In this document: piece by piece, positions 49,832-63,100 of the stretch
Layout of the letters: every line of letters begins with the position of its first letter
Numbering within the stretch: the first letter of the stretch is position 1
Source of the DNA: Camellia lanceoleosa
Taxonomy: Eukaryota > Streptophyta > Magnoliopsida > Ericales > Theaceae
Length of the DNA: 64,000 nucleotides
Assembly: GCA_025200525.1 (NCBI GenBank)
Contig: JANUSC010000367.1
Location: 156,988 to 220,987, forward strand
Reading direction: 5' to 3'
Position numbers and translations under genes: made by a program
Notes under the pieces: generated by a model
The model's database searches: none
What the model saw: only the letters and a program-made list of their open reading frames with translations
What the model was told of the DNA's origin: nothing

Positions 49832-52800
49832 CATTTCACGACACGGTTCAACACTCAACACCTATACTGATTCTCCCGCACAAGAGAAGATTTGTAACAT
49901 ACGTTTACTTACCATTACTCACGATTAGGGTTCAAAACTCAACACCTATACGGATTCTCCCCGCGAAGGTAGATATGTAAATACGGGCATTTACCATTTC
50001 TCACGATTACGGTTCAAACACTAACACCAGACGATTCTCCGTGACAAAGGGCGTATATGTAAATACAAATACATACCATTTCTGACGCGTTAGGGTTCGA
50101 ACATTTGAACACCTATACGAATTCTCCTGCACAGTTGCAGATATGTAAATACGATATTTACTTACCATTACTCACGCATTAGGGTTCGAAAACTTGAACA
50201 CCTGTACGGATTCTCCTGCAAGCAAGGTATATGTAAATACCAAGCATCTACCATTTCTCACGCATTACGATTTGAACACTCAAACACCTATACGGATTCT
50301 CCTACATGGTGGCAGATATGTGAATACGGCGTTTACTTACCATTACTCACGTATTAGGGTTCGAAAACTCGAACACCTATACGGATTCTACGGCACAGTG
50401 ACAGGTATGTAAATACGGCGTTTACCTACCATTTTTCACGCATTACGGTTTGAACACTCGAACACCTATACTGATTCTCCGGCACAGTGGCAGATATGTA
50501 AATATGGCGTTTACTTACCATTACTCACGCATTAGGGTTCGAAAACTGGAACACCTATACGGATTCTCCCCGTGACAAAGGGCGATATGTAAATACTTAC
50601 ATCTACCATTTCTCACGATTACGGTTCGAACACTCAACACCTATATCGATTCTCCGCACAAGGCGTATATGTAAATACTGGCTTATTTACCATTACTCAC
50701 GATTATGGTTCAAGACTCAACACCTATAGGATTCTCCCCGCACAAGGCCGATAAGTAAATACACGGTTTACTTACCATTTCTCACGATTGGGGTTCAAAA
50801 CTAGAACACCTATACGGATTCTCCGCAAGCTAAGGCGATATGTAAATACGGCGTTTAGTTACAATTACTCACGACATTACGGTTCGAAACTTAAAACCTA
50901 TACTTGATTCTCCGCAAGAAAGGGCAGATATGTAAATACGGGCATTTACTTACTGCTACTCACGACACGGTTCAACGCTGAACACCTATAAGGATTCTCC
51001 TCGCAGACAGGCAGATACGTAAATACTGCGGTTTACTTACCATTACTCACGATTAGGGTTGAAAACTCAACACCTATACGGATTCTCCGCGACGGGCGTA
51101 TATGTAAATACGGGCGCTTTACCATTTCTCACATATTACTGGCTCAACACTCAACACCTATATGGATTCTCCGCACAAAGGGCGTATATGTAAATACTTG
51201 CGCTTACTTACTATTTCGATAAGCATCGCTCAACACTCAACACCTATACGCATTCTCTCCGCAGAAGGTCATATGTAAATACGGGCATTTACCATTACTC
51301 ACGCCTTTAGGGTTCAAACTTGAACACCTATACGGATTCTCCGCGTGATAGTGGCGTATATTTAAATACTGGCTACCTACCATTTCTCACGATTACGGTT
51401 CGAAAGTCGTGACACCTATACGGATTCTCCTCAGACGGGTAAGGATATGTAAATACGGCATTTACTATTACTCACGATTAGGGTTCGAAACTTGAACACC
51501 TATTTGATTCTCCCGCATACAGCGTATATTTAAATACTTGTTTAGTTACCATTTCTCAGCATTACGGTCCAAACAATGAACACCTATACGGATTCTCCAA
51601 GACGCAGTGGCAGATATGTAAATGGCGCTTATTTACCATTACTCACGATTAGGGTTCGAAAACTTGAACACCTATACAGATTCTCCGCATAAAGGAAGAT
51701 ATTTAAATACGAAGCATTCGCCATTTCACACGATTATGTTTCAACACTCAACACCTATACGGATTCTCCCGCGGGCGATATGTAAATACCGCCATTTACC
51801 ATTTTCACGCAGAGGGTTCAAATCAACACCTCCACCGGATTCTCTCGCACAAAAGGCGATATGTAAATACTACATTTACCATTACTCACGATTAGGGTTC
51901 AAAACTCAACACCTATAATGGATTCTCCCGCACAAAGGCATATATGTAAATACGGCGCTTACTTACCATTTCTCACGACACGGTTTGAACACTAGAAGAC
52001 CTATAATGATTCTCCTACACAAGCATATATGCAAATACGACGCTTACTTACCATTACTCACGACAGGGTTTCAAAACTTGAACATCAATATGGATTCTCC
52101 CAAGATAGTGGCAGATATGTAAATACGGGCGTTACATTTACCATTACTCACGATTAGGGTTTCAAACTTGAACATCAATATGGATTCTCCCAAGATAGTG
52201 GCGTATATGTAAATACGGCATTTCTCTCGCAGACATTTCAACACTCAACACCAGACGGATTCTCCTCGCATGGCGTATATGTAAATACGGCATTACTTAC
52301 CATTACTCACGATTATGGTTCAAACTCGAACACCTATGCATTCTCCCAAGACAGGGTCGATATGTGAATACGGCTTACCTACCATTTCTCACGATACGGT
52401 TCAACACTCAACACCTATACTGATTCTCCGCACAGCCAGATATCTAAATACGGCTTACTTACCATTACTCACGATTATGGTTCAAAACACTAACACTTAT
52501 ACAGATTCTCCAAAGACAAGGCCGATATGTAAATACGTAAGCGCTTACCTACCATTTCTCACGATTACGGTTCAACACTCGAACACCTATACTGATTCTC
52601 CTGACAAGTGGCAGATTTGTAAATACGGGCGCTTACATTTACCATTACTCACGATTAGGGTTCAAAACTCAACACCTATATGATTCTCCTCAAGACAAAA
52701 GGCAGATATGTAAATACGGCGCTACTTACCATTCTTCACGACACGGCTTGAACACTAGAACACCTATACTGATTCTCCTACACAAAGGCATATATGTAAA

Positions 52801-54249
52801 TACTAAGCTTACTTACCATTACTCACGATTAGTTTTCAAACCGAACATCAATATGGATTCTCCAGATAGTGGCGAGATATATAAATACAAGGCTTACTCC
52901 CATTTCTCACGCAGACATTTCAACACTCAACACCAGACGGATTCTCCCAAGACAAAGGGCGTATATGTAAATACGCTGCTTACTTACCATTACTCACGAT
53001 TATGTTTCAAAACTCGAACACCTATACGTATTCTCTCACAAAGGCGACATCTAAATACGCTGCTTACCTACCATTTCACGATTACGGTTCAACACCGAAC
53101 ACCTATACGTATTCTCCTGCACAGTGGCAGATATGTAAATACGGCATTTATTTACTATTACTCACGATTATGGTTCAAACTCAACACTTATACAGATTCT
53201 CCTCGCAAGGTCGATATGTACATACGGCGCTTACCTACCATTTCTCACGATTACGGTTCAACACTCGAAACCAATACTTGATTCTCCGCACAATGGCAGA
53301 CGTAATACTTGCATTTACCATTACTCACGATTAGGGTTCAAAAACTCAACACCTATACGGATTCTCCGACAAGGCAGATATGTAAATACGGGCGCTTATT
53401 TACCATTCTTCACGATTACTTTGAACACTAGAACACCTATACTTGATTCTCCTACACAAGGCATATATGTAAATACGGCGCTTTTTACCATTACTCACGA
53501 TTAGTTTTCAAAATCGAACATCAATATAGATTCTCCTAAGATAGTGGCAGATATGTAAATACGGCGTAATTCTCCATTTCTCACGCAAAGACATTTCAAC
53601 ACTCAACACCAGACGGATTCTCTCCGACAAGGGCGTATATGTAAATACGGGCGTACTTACCATTACTCACGATTATGGTTCAAAATCAACACCTATACAG
53701 ATTCTCCTCATAGTGGCTTACATCTAAATACGCTGCTTACCTATCATTTCACGATTACGGTTCAACACTTAACACCTATATCGATTCTCCGCAAAGGCAG
53801 ATATGTAAATTCGGGCGCTACTTACCATTACTCACGATTATGGTTCAAACTCAACACTTATACGATTCTCTCGCATTAAGGGTCGATATGTACATACGGG
53901 CGCTACCTACTATTTCACACGACACGGTTCAACACTCAACACCTATACGGATTCTCCTCGCATGCTGGCATTTGAAAATACTTGCTTACTTACCATTACT
54001 CACGATTAGGGTTCAAAACTCGAACACCTATACGGATTCTCCAAAGACAAATGGCAGATATGTAAATACGGGCATTTCTTACCATTTCTCACGACACGGT
54101 TTGAACACTTAACACCAGATAGATTCTCCCCAAGACAAGGTGTATATGTAAATACGGCGTTTACTTACCATTTCTAATACTGCATTGTTCAACAATTGAA
54201 CACCAGACGAATTCTCCGACAAGCAGGATATGAAAATACGACGCATTTA

Positions 54250-54254
54250 CTTAC
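54250..54254. other. Left target-site duplication CTTAC of the solo LTR
   Basis: CTTAC here and at 57107-57111 are identical and directly flank the inserted 2852 bp. Removing the insert and one copy restores a normal TTTACTTACCATTACTCACG satellite monomer. Confidence 0.9.
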
Positions 54255-54779
54255 GCCCCCAAACCTCGCCCCTAAAAGTTTGGGCATGACCTATTCAAAA
54301 TGGACACTAAACTTGTTTTATATATATCATACGGCCTCGAATCTAAGCATTTAAGAAGATAAAATACATAGAATAACAACCATTGAGCTAATACTAACAT
54401 GCCAGATCACATACACGACTTCAAATTCCTTTATCGAGTATATAATTAATCATCATATACATACATTTCACTTAAATAGATAGCTAACTAAAAATTTAAT
54501 AAAACTTTATAGAAATGCATGGGCTTGGTCTCGGTGCCTCGACACACCGAGGTTGGTAAATGGAAGGTGAGCATCAAGGGTTAACATCGACTCCACTTGG
54601 TTACCTACGTAACGTATATAACACCAAGTAAGCTGCTCAAGGAATGATAGTACATAAACAAAACAATACTATTGGAAACATAATATATAGTTAGTCCGAT
54701 TCTCAGATTAAGCTCATAACTACTTTTAGGCCCATTTTGAAATATAATAACATGAAACATAATATCTTGACGATAATGG

Positions 54780-54975
54780 CTTTAAGCCTTTGAATATCAT
54801 AGCATTAAACTTTCAAACATGTTGGCATAAAGCCCTTGAAACTTAGTGGCATAAAAGCCCTTGAAAGTGGCATGAAGCCCTTGTAATATATTGGCAAGAA
54901 GGCCCTTGAAACATATTGGCAAGAAGGCCCTTGGAACATAATGGCACTAAGGCCCTTGAATGAATTCAAGAGGTA
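54780..54975. repeat. 25-bp minisatellite inside the solo LTR
   Basis: GGCCCTTGAA recurs at 54901, 54926 and 54951 (period 25), with diverged copies upstream (AAGCCCTTGAAA, GAAGCCCTTGTAA). The unit reads roughly GGCCCTTGAAACATATTGGC then AAGAA. There are about seven copies. Confidence 0.85.
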
Positions 54976-55085
54976 ACTCAGACGGATCCTAGAGGTGTCT
55001 CACAATGTAGCACTTAGTTCCATGCCTTACTGCACACGGATTCTAGAGGTAGCTCACACTCAGAAAGCACTTAGTTCCGTGACAA
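54965..55085. repeat. Two-copy duplication of about 60 bp inside the solo LTR
   Basis: GACGGATCCTAGAGGTGTCT...AGCACTTAGTTCC is followed by CACGGATTCTAGAGGTAGCT...AGCACTTAGTTCC. The copies are diverged and adjacent to the 25-bp minisatellite. Confidence 0.65.
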
Positions 55086-55194
55086 GACTTTGTTTCACAT
55101 CATATGATCGTGGTGTTGTTCTTCTCATCATTTCGCATATTTACATTAGCCATAACATTTAACATGATTGCATAACATTTACATAGCATATGTA

Positions 55195-55330
55195 AACTTG
55201 TACCATACTTAAGCTTGTGACATGCTTGAACTTGTAATAGACATGAACTTGTAACATGCGATACTTGAAGACTTGTAGGCTTGTAACATACATGAACTTG
55301 TATATACTTAGAACCATACTTGAAAGAGCA
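55195..55330. repeat. Degenerate ACTTGTAACAT repeats inside the solo LTR
   Basis: AACTTGTA, ACATGAACTTGTAACATG and GGCTTGTAACATACATGAAC recur every 18-28 bp. Copies are irregular and AT-rich. Confidence 0.6.
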
Positions 55331-57106
55331 TACTTGTCAAAGATAGAATACTTTCATCCTTATGAGGATCACATAATAATGTTAAACATTTACATGCATG
55401 TCATAGGTTCTTAACGACCTCAGTCCATAAATAACACCCTAGAATAATCTCAATTTTAGACATATACTTGGCTTAAGGATGAACATGATTCCATAACATG
55501 ATTCCATTTACGCACTAAACGACGAGCTTACTTATAGATAATAGAGAATTATTATTCGCTATTAACAGATGTAGTCATTGCAAAGTCATACCGATGTAGG
55601 CCAATCTTCCAATGTTCACATTAACTTTCAATCATCATAAATGTTCATGTAACATGTTCGTAACACTTACAAGAAATAAAGTGTTAGTGATAATAATTAT
55701 CAATGATAAATAACTATACATCTTTTGTACTATTACTCAAAGGCATTGGTGAAGCATTTAGTCCTTCCTAAGCGTGTCCTACACACATGAAGTCACACAT
55801 TAATTCTTAAATCATTTCCTAATTTCCTTTTCTCATTTTACCATGATTTACAATGCCCATAACAAGGTTCATTCAGAATTTTTAACATTATTTCAAACAT
55901 CTTAGAAATCCAATTAAACTTGTTTACATATAATTCAACCCACCAATTCCATGATTCTATATTCAATTTGGGCAAAGTCATTATTTAACATCACAAATTA
56001 ACCTAGGGTTTTCAAGAACATAAAGTTTTCCATAAAATTCATACTTCTCATACCAATATCTTACATCCCAATTTCCTCCTTGGTTATACATCTAAGGATC
56101 ATACTCCAACACTTTTACCCATCAAATAACTCCCAACATCTTCAAACCATTATACCCCCAATGTTCAAACCCCAATTTCCCCAAAATCTCATAATTTCTT
56201 CTATATACATAACATAAATGAAAACTTGCACTATTACACATGAAGACACTTCCAACCTATCTATGAATGTAACTATTAAAGAGTCTTAAAACCCTTACCT
56301 CCATAATGAAGCAAAGGGGTGAGATTGAGAGGAAACTTTCACCAATCCAAATTCTAATCGGGTAAAAACGTTGATCCTCCTTAGTTCTCCATCCTACATG
56401 CCAAAACCATAGTGGATTGTCGATAAAAATGGGTGAAATCAAAGGTTTGAGGGTTAGGTTTCAACTAAGACAAAGAGGAAAGAAGAGGGTTGAAGAAAAT
56501 CTATGAAATGATCCAAAAATCCTGTTCTTAAAGCTGTTGTCCTGAATTCCTGCTCGAGCGGACTGTTTTCCTGCTCGAGCGGACCTGCTCAAAGACAGAT
56601 TCCAAAATTTCAAATAGGTGTAACTCTCCCATCCGGACTCCGCTTTAGGTCATTCTTGTGTTCAAATTCAGCCCCTAAACAAGCTTTCCAATGGTTCTAA
56701 CCTCACATTCAAATTCGAAGTGTGGAAAAAGAAAAGGGCAAATGAGTGACGGTTGGTCGAAACGAATTATTCACATTAAAGTTTTTGATCCAATCTTACT
56801 TTTACCATCATCTTATCATCTCAATCAATGCTCCAAAATAAATAGAAACATTCTCAAATACACTAAGAAGAACATCAAAAATGAGCCCACATGCTTCAAA
56901 ATTAAACTTAACCAGAGACTCCGCCGAAGGCCAACCTTGCGCCGAGCGCCACAGACCAACAAAGTCGCCCGCCGAAGGTGAACTCCCCCGCCGAGCGGAG
57001 AATCACAACTCCGTAATCTCAAAGTCATTCAAAATTTTGAAAACCCCAAAAGTCCGCCGAAGGGCTACCTCCGGCCGAGCGAGGAAAGAATTTCGTCGGT
57101 CGTACA

Positions 57107-57111
57107 CTTAC
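57107..57111. other. Right target-site duplication CTTAC of the solo LTR
   Basis: CTTAC followed by CATTACTCACG satellite, identical to 54250-54254. Confidence 0.9.
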
Positions 57112-60100
57112 CATTACTCACGATTAGGGTTCTAAAACTCAACACCTATAGGGATTCTCCTCATGCAAGCAGATATGTAAATACAGCATTTACTTACCAT
57201 TTTTTACGCATTACGGTTCGAACGCTCAAACACTTATACGGATTCTCTCAAAGCGGTGGCAAATATCCGAACGGGCGCATTTACCATTACCACGCATTAG
57301 GGTTCGAAACCTAACACCTATACTGATTCTACAAGATGCTGACAGTATGTAACACGCGCTTACCTACCATTTCTCACGACACGGTTCAACACTCGAACAC
57401 CTATACGGATTCTCCAGACAGAAGGCAGTATATGTAACATAGGCGCTTACTTACCATTACTCACGATTAGGGTTGGAAAAGTCGAACACCTATAAGATTC
57501 TCTGCGACAGTGATATGTAAATACGGCGACCTACCATTTCTCACATTACTTGTTCAACACTCGAACACCTATACGGATTCTCCTCGCACAAAGGGCAGAT
57601 ATGTAAACACGGGCGCTTACTTACCATTACTCACGATTATGGTTCAAAACTCCAACACTTATACAGATTCTCCTCAGACAAAGGCGAAATGCAAATACGG
57701 CTACATCTACCATTTCTCACGATTATGGTTCAACACTCGAACACCTATACTGATTCTCCGCAAAGTGGCGATATGTAACACGGGCATTTCCACCATTTCA
57801 CGATTACGGCTCAACACTCAACACCTATACTGATTCTCCGCACAATGGCAGATTTGTAAATACGGCGCTTATTTACCATTACTCACGATTAGGGTTCAAA
57901 ACTCAACACCTATAATCTCTCCCGTGGATAAATATGTAAATACGGCGTTTACTTACCATTTCTCACGCATTACGGTTTGAACACTAGAACACCTATACGG
58001 ATTCTCCTACACAGTGGCATATATGTAAATACGGCGTTTACTTACCATTACTCACGCATTACTTTTCGAAAACTGGAACATCAATATGGATTCTCCGGCA
58101 TAGTGGCAGATATGTAAATACTGGCACTTCCCATTTCTCACGCAAAGACATTTCAACACTTTCAACACCAGACGGATTCTCCGCACAAGGGCAGATATGT
58201 AAATACTAGCATTTACCATTACTCACGATTATGGTTCAAAAACTCAACACCTATACAGATTCTTCTCGCAAAGTGGCCGACATCTAAATACGCCACCTAC
58301 CATTTTCACGACACGGCTCAACACTCAACACCTATATTTGATTCTCCGCAAAGGCGAGATATGTAAATTCAAGCACTTACCATTACTCACGATTGTGGTT
58401 CAAACTCGAACACTTATATGATTCTCTCAAGCACAAGGCGATATGTACATACGAAGTTACTCCACTATTTCTCACGATTACGGTTCAACACTTCAACACC
58501 TATACGGATTCTCCTCGCAAGGCAGACGAAAATACGGCGCTTACTTATCATTACTCACGATTAGGGTTGAAAACTCGAACACCTATACGGATTCTCTGCT
58601 GCAGAAGGGCATATGTAAATACGGCTACTTACCATTTCTCACGATTACGGTTTGAACACTAACACCAGATAGATTCTCTCAAGACAAGGCGTATATGTAA
58701 ATACTGGCATTTACTTACCATTTCGATGCAAGCATGCTCGAATAATTGAACACCACGAATTCTCTCCCGACATGGCGTATATGTAACACGACAAGCATTT
58801 ACCATTACTCACGATTAGGGTTCTAAAACTTGAACACCAGACGGATTCTCCTCGCAAAGGCGCATATGTAAATCGGGCCATACCTTCCATTTCTCACGAT
58901 TACGGCTCAACACTGACCACCTATACGGATTCTCCCAAGACAAGGCGTATATTTAAATACGGCGTTTACTTACCATTACTCACGCATTAGGGTTCGAAGA
59001 CTCGAACACCTATACGGATTCTCCTGTACAGTGGCCGATATGTAAATACGGCGTTTACCTACCATTTCTCACTCATTACGGTTCGAACACTCGAACACCT
59101 ATACGGATTCTCCTGCACAGTGGCAGATATGTAAATACGGCGTTTACTTACCATTACTCACGCATTATGGTTTTAAAACTCGAACACTTATACAGATTCT
59201 CCTGCATAGTGGCCGATATGCAAATACGGCGTTTACCTACCATTTCTCACGCATTATGGTTCGAACACTCGAACACCAATACGGATTCTCCCGCATGGCG
59301 AATATGTAAATACGTTTACTTACCATTAATCACGATTAGGGTTCAAAACTCGAACACCTATACTGATTCTCCAAGAGGCAGATATAAATACGGGCGCTTA
59401 CTTACCATTTATCACGATACGCAATAACACTCTAACACCTATACGGATTCTCCTGCACAGTGGCAGATATGTAAATACGGCCTTTAGTTACCATTACTCA
59501 CGCATTACGGTTCGAAAACTTAAACATCTATATGGATTCTCCCGCATGCTGGCGTATATGTAACACGGCGCATTTACTACTGCTACTCACGACACGGTTC
59601 AACACCGAACGCCTATATGATTCTCCGCATACAAGGCAGATATTTAAATACTACTCTACCATTTCTCACGACATTGATTCAATAGTCGAACACCTATACG
59701 GATTCTCCTCGACGGCAGTATGTAAATACGCTACTTACCATTACTCACGATTAGGGTTCAAACTTGAACACCTATACGATTCTCCGCATACAAGGCGATA
59801 TTTAAATACTTTACCTACCATTTCTCACGATTACGTCAACACCAACACCTATATTTGATTCTCCTCGCGATTGGCAGATACGAATACCGCTTACTTACCA
59901 TTTCACGCAAGAGGGTTCGGAAACTCTAACACCTACACCGGATTCTCCTACACAAAGGCGTATATGTAAATACGGCGCTTACTTACCATTACTCACGATT
60001 AGGGTTCAAAAACTCTAACACCTAAATCCGATTCTCCTCACAAGAGGGCGATATGTAAATACTACCATTTACCATTTCTCGCATTACTATTAAACACTAG

Positions 60101-63100
60101 AACACCTACACGGATTCTCCAACACAAGGCATATATGTAAATACTAAGTACTTACCATTACTCACGATTAGGTTTCAAAACTTGAACATCAATATGGATT
60201 CTCCAGATAGTGGCGATATGTAAATACTGCTTAACTCCCATTTCATGCAAGACATTTCAACACTAACACCGTTTAGATGGATTCTCCGAACAAGGGCGAG
60301 ATATGTAAATACGTTTACTTACCATTACTCTCGCTATGGTTCAAACCCTAACACCTATATGCATTCTCCTTCACAAAGGCAATATGTAAATACTTGCTTA
60401 CCTACCATTTCTCACGATTACGGTTCAACACTCAACACCTATATGGATTCTCCAAGACAAGGCAGATATGTAAATACGGGCGTATATTACCATTACTCAC
60501 GATTATGGTTCGAAAACTCAACACCTATAAGTGATTCTCCCTGACAGGGCGTATATGTAAATACTACACTCTACCATTTTCACGACATATCGAACACGAA
60601 CACCTATAATGATTCTCCCGCACAAGCATATGTAAATACGCTTACATTTACCATTACTCACGATTAGGTTCAAAACTCGCACACCAATACGGATTCTCCC
60701 GCACAGTGGCAGATAAGTGAATACGGCGTTTACTCACCATTTCTCACGCATTACGGTTCAAACACTCGAACACCATACGGATTCTCCTGCACAGGGGCAG
60801 ATATCTAAATACGGCATTTACTTACAATTTCTCATGCATTAGGGTTCGCACACTCGAACACCGGATTCTCCAAGACAAGTAGGCAGATATGTAAATACGG
60901 CGCTTACTTACCATTTCTCACGATTAGGGTTCGACACTCAAACACCTATTTGATTCTCCAACAGAGTGGGAGATATGTAAATACAGCCTTATTTGCCATT
61001 GCTCACGCATTAGGTTTCGAACACTAAACACCTATAATGATTCTCCGCAAGATGCGTATATGTAAATACGGCGTTTACTTACCATTTTTCACGATTACGG
61101 TTGGAAAACTCAACACCTATAATCGATTCTCCCGCACAAAGTGGCAAGATATGTAAATACGGCGTTTACCTACCATTTTCACGACATAGGTTCAACACTC
61201 AACACCTATACTGATTCTCCTCGCACAAGATCGGCAGATGTAAATACTGCGTTTATTTACCATTACTCACGATTAGGGTTCAAAACTTCGAACACCTATA
61301 TGGATTCTCCCGCACATGGCGAGTATGTAAATACGGTTGCCATTTACCTGGCATTTCTCACGACACGGTTCAAACACTAGAACACCTATTGATTCTCCCG
61401 ATGACAAGCGGATATATGTAAACACGGGCGCTTACTTACCATTTCTCACGCATTAGGGTTCAACAATCGAACACCATTCTCCTCGCACAAGGCGAGATAT
61501 GTAAATACGGCTATTTACCATTACTCACGATTAGGGTTCAAAACTGAACACCAGACGCGATTCTCTCAAGGGCGAATATGTAAATACTGCCTTACTTACC
61601 ATTTCTCACGATTATGATTTGAACACTCAAACACCTATACGGATTCTCCTACAAGGGCGTATATGTAAATACGGCTACATTTACCATTACTCACGATAGG
61701 GTTCAACACTCAACACCTATACGGATTCTCCCCAAGACCGTGACGTATATGTAAATACGGCGTATTACCATTTTCACGATTACGGTTTGAACACTTAACA
61801 CCTATAATCGATTCTCCCAAGACGATGGTATGTAAATATGGCAAGCATTTACCATTACTCACGATTAGGGTTCAACCTCGAACACCTATACGGATTCTCC
61901 CCATAAAGGGCGGATATGTAAATACGCGCTTACTTACCATTACTCACGATTACGGCTCAAACTTAAAAACCTATATGATTCTCCCGCGATGGCGAGATAT
62001 GTAAATACGCTTACTTACCATTACTCACGACATTACGGTTCGAACGCCGAACACCTATACGGATTCTCCCGCGCAAAGGCGATACATAAATACCATGTTT
62101 ACTTACCATTACTCACGATTAGGCTGAAAACTCAACACCAGACGGATTATCCCGCACAGCGGTATATGTAAATACTTGCTTTTACTTACCATTTCTCACG
62201 ATTACATCGTTCAACACTCGAACACCTATACAGATTCTCCCGACAAAGGCGATATGTAAATACGCGCTACTTACCATTACTCACGCATTAGGGGTTCAAA
62301 CTCAACACCTATACGGATTCTCCTCGCCACAAAGGCGTATATTTAAATACTTTACTTACCATTTCTCACGATTATGGTTCAACACTCAACACCTATACGG
62401 ATTCTCCTTCAAGACGGCGATATGTAAATACCGCTCTTACTTACCATTACTCACGCATTAGGGTTTGAACACTAAACACCTATACGATTCTCCCGACGGT
62501 GGCAGATATGTAAATACGGCGCTTACTTTCCAATTCTCACGCATTAGAGTTCGTAAACTCGAACGCCTATACGGATTCTCCTCATGGAAGGGCGAGATAT
62601 GTAAATACGGCTTACTTACCATTACTCACGATTAGGTTCAAAACTTGACACCTATACGATTCTCCGCGATGGCGTATATGTAAATACCTGCTTACTTACC
62701 ATTTCTCACGCATTAGGGTTCAACACTTGAACACCTATATGGATTCTCCGCATGGCGTATATTTAAATACGGGCGCTTACTTACCATTACTCACGCATTA
62801 CGGTTCAAACTTCGAACACCTATATTTGATTCTCTCGACGGTGGCGATATGTAAATATGTATGCTTATTTACCATTACTCACAAGATTAGGGTTCAAAAC
62901 TTGAACACATATACGATTCTCCGAAGGCATATATTTAAATTTCGCTGCACTTACCATTTCTCACATTGCGGTTCGAACACTCAACACCTATACGGATTCT
63001 CCGCAAGACGGCGTATATGTAAATACGCTTATTTACCATTTTCACGTAGTAGGGTTCGAAAACTCGAACACCTCCACCTGATTCTCCGCACAGCGGAGAT

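Larger units (their letters stand above)
49827..54254. repeat. Satellite array, block 2 (dimeric, higher-order)
   Basis: About 52 monomers of the same satellite family. Two types alternate: one with CCATTACTCACG and TTCAAAAC or TTCGAAAAC, the other with CTACCATTTCTCACG, TACGGTTC and AACACT. Individual monomers carry diagnostic changes: ACTAGAACACC with GGCATATATG, then GAACATCAATATGG, then CAGACATTTC with ACACCAGACGG, then GACATCTAAATACG, GTAAATTC and GTACATACG. Their order repeats about every 8 monomers near 52,755 and 53,425. Divergence from the 89-bp canonical form is greater than in block 1. Confidence 0.95.
54255..57106 (-). mobile_element. Solo LTR of a Ty3/gypsy element, minus orientation, 2.85 kb
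   Basis: Non-satellite DNA flanked by a perfect 5-bp duplication. Read on the minus strand it starts TGTACGACCGACGAAATT and ends GTTTGGGGGC, close to the TG...CA rule with the last base lost or mis-called. It has no PBS, PPT, gag or pol, and no internal pair of repeats, so a solo LTR made by LTR-LTR recombination fits best. On the minus strand it carries CCGCTCGAGCAGGA twice (56,550-56,585) and CGCTCGGC-like repeats near its start, common in LTRs of large plant Ty3/gypsy (chromovirus Tekay-like) elements. A good splice donor, TATGGAG|GTAAGGG, lies near 56,300. The lineage is a guess; the solo-LTR structure is well supported. Confidence 0.75.

Noticed and set aside
54255..57106. A host gene between satellite blocks 2 and 3
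   Set aside because: Frames are short (up to about 96 codons) with no motif, and the interval has an exact 5-bp target duplication and near TG...CA ends, which identify it as an LTR.
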